A stretch of DNA of 7,631 nucleotides from contig JABGTQ010000026.1 of assembly GCA_018647025.1 (NCBI GenBank), positions 1 through 7,631 on the forward strand, in the 5' to 3' direction. The notes beneath the pieces are model-generated. The model made no database searches. It had not been told where the DNA came from and saw nothing but the letters and a program-made list of their open reading frames with translations. A program made the position numbers and the translations under genes. Positions within the stretch are counted from its first letter, which is position 1; every line of letters begins with the position of its first letter. This DNA comes from Nitrospina sp. GTDB lineage: Bacteria; Nitrospinota; Nitrospinia; Nitrospinales; VA-1. This document shows positions 6,146 to 7,631 of the stretch, piece by piece.

Positions 6146-7278
6146 TTGTAGTCAAACCTCCTTAGAGCTAATCCCATAACTACTGCAAATTGAGGCCCTC
6201 GATCGTATAATTCTTTTAGATGAAAACGTTCTGGATCCACCTTAATCGCACTAAAAGGATTAATTTTTTTTACTGGGATTTTAAAGTGTTCGCCAATAAG
6301 TTTTTTAATGCTGTAAGCCAGCGCACCAATACCATGGATAAAAATACACTCCACCTTTTGATTCGTGCTTTCAGAAAAGATTTCGAATGCTTCAGAAGCT
6401 TCATCTATTAATTTTTCAATAAAATCCATGTCTAGTTCCGGAGGAGCTAATCCCATCTCCGTGTCTATTTTTTCTTCAGACTGAAGTTTCTTGTTAAACT
6501 TGTTGTTAAAATATTCTTCAACTTTATTTATTTTCCTGAAGAAGCCCCTTGCGTGATATTGTTTCCAGTTCATAGAACAATGACTTGAAATAGGATTTTT
6601 TTTATCGAAGACCAACTGGCCATTGTTCACAATACTTACATAAGAGTAAGGACTGTTTAAATCAAATAAGGCATACGGTCCTATTGAGGATAGACCTTTG
6701 ACTAGTTTCAATGATCTGATTGAAGAAAAAGTCTCTAGTTCAAAAATTACAGGGGTTAATCCAGCTTCGACCAGAGTGTCGTAACGGTTATTTATTATCT
6801 CTTGTTGGGCAGCGGCAATAATAACATCAAATTTAAATTCTTCGGTTAACGTCCTACTATCCGCATTACTCAGAACTTTTTCTTCATGTTTATTTACTTG
6901 ATAATCGTACCGAACATCTTCTATATCAAAAGGTATTTCGTGCTGCACTTCAGGCAATAACCCATCTATAAGCTCCTCTTGATTCTTCGCTTGCAATGTT
7001 AATTTCCTGATAACGCCGTGATCCCCTGGAATCGAAGACACGACATGTTTTGAGTTAAAATTTTCTTTTTTGATAATTTTCTTTATAACGCTCGACACCT
7101 CATCCGGATTTTCCACTAACCCATCGACAATACACCCTTTCGACAATGGCATCACTCCTACCCCTACTAACTCGCACACATTTTCTAAAACGTTTAACTG
7201 GGCAATAGTTATTGATCTCGACCCAATATGAATCGCTAGAAGGGGTGTTTCTTTATTTAAAAACAAATTGTTGTACAT
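6142..7278 (-). CDS. pilM: PilM, actin-like cytoplasmic type IV pilus protein, divergent nucleotide-binding motifs (378 aa)
   Basis: PilM is an FtsA-like actin fold protein on the cytoplasmic face of the T4P machine. It binds the N-terminus of PilN and takes part in communication with the motor ATPases. The length fits the family. Conserved stretches are LLAIHIGSRSITIAQL (13-28, first phosphate loop), VVSSIPGDHGVIRKL (79-93), EVQHEIPFDIEDVRYDYQV (110-128), DVIIAAAQQEIINNRYDTLVEAG (151-173) and FIHGIGALAYSIKKL (313-327, adenosine loop). The usual DIG of the first loop is HIG here (His17). The second loop, normally DIGA followed later by a Gly-Gly, reads DLNSPYSYVSIV (206-217) and lacks those glycines. 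ATP binding may therefore be weakened. Start ATG 7278 is the first in frame and has only weak Shine-Dalgarno candidates (AAGAG 3 nt away, AGGA 12 nt away). It is the first gene of the operon in this window. Confidence 0.93.
   Translation of the reverse strand: MYNNLFLNKETPLLAIHIGSRSITIAQLNVLENVCELVGVGVMPLSKGCIVDGLVENPDEVSSVIKKIIKKENFNSKHVVSSIPGDHGVIRKLTLQAKNQEELIDGLLPEVQHEIPFDIEDVRYDYQVNKHEEKVLSNADSRTLTEEFKFDVIIAAAQQEIINNRYDTLVEAGLTPVIFELETFSSIRSLKLVKGLSSIGPYALFDLNSPYSYVSIVNNGQLVFDKKNPISSHCSMNWKQYHARGFFRKINKVEEYFNNKFNKKLQSEEKIDTEMGLAPPELDMDFIEKLIDEASEAFEIFSESTNQKVECIFIHGIGALAYSIKKLIGEHFKIPVKKINPFSAIKVDPERFHLKELYDRGPQFAVVMGLALRRFDYK
6156..6163 (-). promoter_or_regulatory. Perfect Shine-Dalgarno of pilN
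   Basis: The minus strand reads AAGGAGGT, fully complementary to the usual 16S 3' end, 10 nt before the pilN ATG. It lies inside the last codons of pilM, where it encodes Arg-Arg-Phe. It fixes the pilN start and is the strongest ribosome site in the window, so PilN may be made independently of coupling to pilM. Confidence 0.9.
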
Positions 7279-7355
7279 TTTCTCTTTTAGTCCTGCGAGT
7301 CACTTAAATTCAAAGAATCAAAAACCCGATTCACACCAACTCTGAAAAAAAATGC

Positions 7356-7381
7356 TTTATTTTATAATTTTTTAAAATAAA
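7356..7381. repeat. AT-only inverted repeat upstream of pilM
   Basis: TTTATTTTA (7356-7364) and TAAAATAAA (7373-7381) form a perfect 9-bp inverted repeat with an 8-base loop. It contains no G or C, so it would be a weak RNA hairpin. On the minus strand a T8 run follows a few bases later (7345-7352), but a terminator is unlikely with such a stem just before the first gene. It overlaps the candidate promoter and may simply be an AT-rich promoter element or an operator. Confidence 0.45.
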
Positions 7382-7385
7382 TCAA
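7359..7385 (-). promoter_or_regulatory. Candidate promoter for the pil operon (weak)
   Basis: On the minus strand TTGATT (7380-7385) is followed after 15 bp by TAAAAT (7359-7364), loosely like a sigma-70 -35 and -10. The spacing is two bases shorter than ideal. Transcription would begin near 7352 and leave a leader of about 75 nt before pilM. In DNA this AT-rich such matches are common by chance. No sigma-54 type GG/GC pair was found nearby. Confidence 0.25.
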
Positions 7386-7404
7386 TATTTTAACCAACTC
7401 CAAT

Positions 7405-7440
7405 AGGTTAAATGGGTTAAATGGGTTAAATGGGTTAAAT
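7405..7440. repeat. 9-bp tandem array, four copies of (A/G)GGTTAAAT
   Basis: Four back-to-back 9-bp units are visible on the plus strand: AGGTTAAAT at 7405-7413, then GGGTTAAAT at 7414-7422, 7423-7431 and 7432-7440. The same motif occurs in two further copies at 7481-7498 in front of the second long repeat (the first again beginning AGG). A related TTTAACC (7389-7395) faces the array in inverted orientation, 10 bp from its first GGTTAAA. The array lies about 130-160 bp upstream of the pilM start. Confidence 0.95.
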
Positions 7441-7535
7441 AGTTCTAGCACATTATTTAAAATAATACATACTTTAGGATAGGTTAAATGGGTTAAATAG
7501 TTCTAGCACATTATTTAAAATAATACATACTTCAG
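7424..7535. repeat. Two 54-bp direct repeats, 58-bp period
   Basis: Bases 7424-7477 and 7482-7535 match at 53 of 54 positions (T at 7475 against C at 7533), separated by only 4 bp. Each copy has nearly two 9-bp units followed by a 35-bp segment starting AGTTCTAGCACATT. Each carries an odd-length palindrome ATTATTTAAAATAAT (7452-7466 and 7510-7524: 7-bp arms around one central base). The arrangement suggests either a recent tandem duplication of a control element or two operator-like sites upstream of the pil operon. Confidence 0.93.
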
Positions 7536-7631
7536 AGTAGTAATTTTTTATTAAAATAATTTGATAAAGTCTTTGAAAAAATTATTTATTAAAACATGTC
7601 CATTAAACAAATTTGAACTCTCATAAGAGTA

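Larger units (their letters stand above)
7279..7631. other. Non-coding region upstream of pilM, rich in repeats
   Basis: This 353-bp stretch reaches the window edge and has no credible gene: ATG-initiated frames on both strands stop within a few codons. It is very AT-rich. Bases 7279-7350 are the pilM leader. 7356-7381 is an AT-only inverted repeat, 7405-7440 the 9-bp array and 7424-7535 the two long direct repeats. 7541-7616 shows only AT-rich sequence, and 7617-7630 is a small inverted repeat (ACTCT, CATA loop, AGAGT). No tRNA, rRNA or convincing terminator was seen. It probably contains the promoter and control region of the pil operon. Confidence 0.75.

Noticed and set aside
6220..6411. 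Plus-strand 63-residue frame opposite pilM
   Set aside because: It is antisense to the conserved PilM C-terminus, with no supporting signal.
7405..7498. Telomere-like GGGTTA repeats
   Set aside because: The unit is GGGTTAAAT (9 bp) in six copies within a bacterial operon leader; the resemblance to telomeric repeats is superficial.
7405..7535. Possible CRISPR array
   Set aside because: There are only two long repeats with a 4-bp gap and no unique spacers; the short units are directly abutting.
7617..7630. Terminator of an upstream gene
   Set aside because: The 5-bp stem is short and is not followed by a T run on either strand.

Overview
The window holds seven genes of one type IV pilus (T4aP) locus, all read from the minus strand. 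In transcription order they are pilM, pilN, pilO, pilP, pilQ, pilT and the 5' part of pilC, which runs off the left edge (base 1). The order pilMNOPQ and the presence of an outer-membrane secretin point to a diderm (Gram-negative) bacterium. The DNA is AT-rich, with long A runs on the coding strand and many AAA lysine codons. I cannot place the organism securely. A low-GC lineage of deltaproteobacterial grade is a guess from gene style only.

Layout from right to left. Bases 7279-7631 hold no gene. This stretch contains a 9-bp tandem array (7405-7440), two 54-bp direct repeats 58 bp apart (7424-7477 and 7482-7535), AT-rich palindromes and a weak candidate promoter just upstream of pilM. Then come pilM (7278-6142), pilN (6145-5480, ATGA overlap with pilM, perfect Shine-Dalgarno), pilO (5455-4871), pilP (4856-4104, GTG start), pilQ (4111-2219, 8-nt overlap with pilP), a 78-nt gap, pilT (2140-1067), an 88-nt gap, and pilC (978 to beyond base 1). 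The tight spacing from pilM to pilQ indicates one operon. pilT and pilC are probably co-transcribed with it, although their gaps could hide secondary promoters.

Together these genes encode most of the static machine. PilM (cytoplasmic) with PilN, PilO and PilP forms the alignment complex that joins the inner-membrane platform PilC to the outer-membrane secretin PilQ. PilT is the retraction ATPase. The extension ATPase PilB, the pilins and the prepilin peptidase are not in the window.

The system is a known one, but several details are unusual. PilM has degenerate nucleotide-binding motifs (Asp to His in the first phosphate motif, altered second phosphate motif). PilQ carries a lipobox, while PilP, often a lipoprotein, has no cysteine at all. 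PilP and PilN carry strongly basic periplasmic inserts, and PilQ has an acidic patch next to its lipid anchor. Every gene contains A runs of 8-10 on its coding strand. I found no evidence of a wholly new system.
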